Positions 63,941-64,000 of a DNA stretch of 64,000 bases are shown here, piece after piece. The stretch is from Buxus sempervirens (Eukaryota > Streptophyta > Magnoliopsida > Buxales > Buxaceae), in the NCBI GenBank assembly GCA_947561395.2, contig OX387193.1:31750755-31814754 (forward strand). The letters run 5' to 3'. Position 1 is the stretch's first letter; the number at the start of each line of letters is the position of its first letter. The notes beneath the pieces are model-generated. The model saw only the letters and a program-made list of their open reading frames with translations, did no database searches and was not told the origin of the DNA. The translations under genes were made by a program, and so were the position numbers.

Positions 63941-64000
63941 GGGGTGCAACACGAGGACTTCCCAGGAGGTCACCCATCCTAGTACTACTCTCGCGCAAGC
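63941..64000 (-). rRNA. 5S rRNA: 5S ribosomal RNA gene, copy 167 (cut by window end)
   Basis: Only the 3' 60 nt of copy 167 (+60 to +119) are in the window. It has G65C. The intermediate element, C box and 3' end are intact. 3' spacer class I, 262 bp, with aaattggaatg and ctgagtttgg. Confidence 0.96.

Larger units (their letters stand above)
1..64000 (-). repeat. 5S rDNA tandem array, 167 head-to-tail units
   Basis: The window is filled by one repeat of 377-419 bp: a 119-nt 5S rRNA gene plus a 258-300 bp spacer. All units point the same way and nothing interrupts them. Five spacer classes can be told apart, and they are arranged in duplicated multi-unit blocks. Both ends of the window lie inside the array. 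Plants commonly keep 5S rDNA as separate arrays apart from 45S rDNA, which fits this layout. An assembler can collapse or expand such arrays, so the copy number is only as reliable as the assembly. Confidence 0.98.

Noticed and set aside
1-64000. CRISPR array
   Set aside because: The repeats are 377-419 bp, nearly identical throughout including the spacers, and contain a eukaryotic 5S gene. There are no short repeats with unique spacers.
1-64000. Cassandra-type TRIM retrotransposons or 5S-derived SINEs, which also carry 5S sequence and A runs
   Set aside because: There are no LTR ends, primer-binding site, polypurine tract, target-site duplications or dispersed insertions. The A tract lies upstream of each gene's promoter in a strict tandem unit, not at the 3' end of a mobile copy.
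1-64000. Linked 45S rDNA (18S, 5.8S, 26S) as in L-type plant or fungal arrangements
   Set aside because: Spacers are only 258-300 bp and contain no 18S, 5.8S or 26S sequence.
1-64000. Bacterial or phage defence system or other novel gene cluster
   Set aside because: Apart from 5S genes and their spacers there is no sequence in the window; every stretch between genes is accounted for by the same spacer family.

Overview
The whole window is one plant-type 5S ribosomal DNA array. I count 167 5S rRNA genes, all on the minus strand and head to tail: 166 complete, and one (63941..64000) cut by the window end. The gene is 119 nt (120 nt in two copies). It has the standard plant 5S internal promoter: A box +49..+63, intermediate element +70..+75 and C box +80..+98. 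The gene sequence, the separate 5S-only tandem arrangement and the TATA-like and GC upstream elements point to a land plant nuclear genome, most likely a flowering plant. I cannot name the species. Both window edges fall inside the array, so the real array is longer.

Unit layout, read on the minus strand (high to low coordinate): gene; 9-nt trailer; T4 or T5 Pol III terminator; AT-rich spacer; long A tract; TATA-like motif; GCGCGC; next gene. For a gene starting at coordinate s, the terminator is at s-13..s-10 on the plus strand (s-14..s-10 when T5). Spacers are 258-300 bp and units 377-419 bp. Most of the length variation comes from the A tract (T on the plus strand), which runs from 12 to 55 nt. 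No stretch without a gene exceeds about 300 bp, and I see no other gene, transposon or 45S rDNA.

Spacer classes used in the entries (plus-strand motifs; '3' spacer' means the spacer at lower coordinates, downstream of the gene): I = ttaattcg with gttaggtggg; II = tgaattcg (EcoRI site) with gttacttggg; III = ttaattcg with gttacgtggg; IV = ttaattcg with gttacttggg; V = tgaattcg with gttaggtggg. Gene variants are given in RNA-sense numbering with +1 at the high-coordinate end. By eye about 74 copies match the consensus and about 93 carry one or more changes.

Regions: 1-24 kb is mostly class I with scattered class II, rich in the G65C, T106C, C39A and C114T alleles, and contains a 5-unit duplication (3607..7819). 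24-47 kb is built from large block duplications: 8 units, with a 3-unit repeat nested inside; 11 units; and 15 units, 5.75 kb each. 46.6-49.7 kb is a 4-unit duplication carrying an A-box insertion. 53-58 kb largely alternates class I and II. 59.8-63.3 kb is a 4-unit duplication. The genes are redundant templates for one product, 5S rRNA of the large ribosomal subunit, and the block structure records unequal crossover or a similar segmental process. I found no new multi-gene system. The points of interest are the array's higher-order structure, its promoter-proximal A tracts and the spread of mutant copies.
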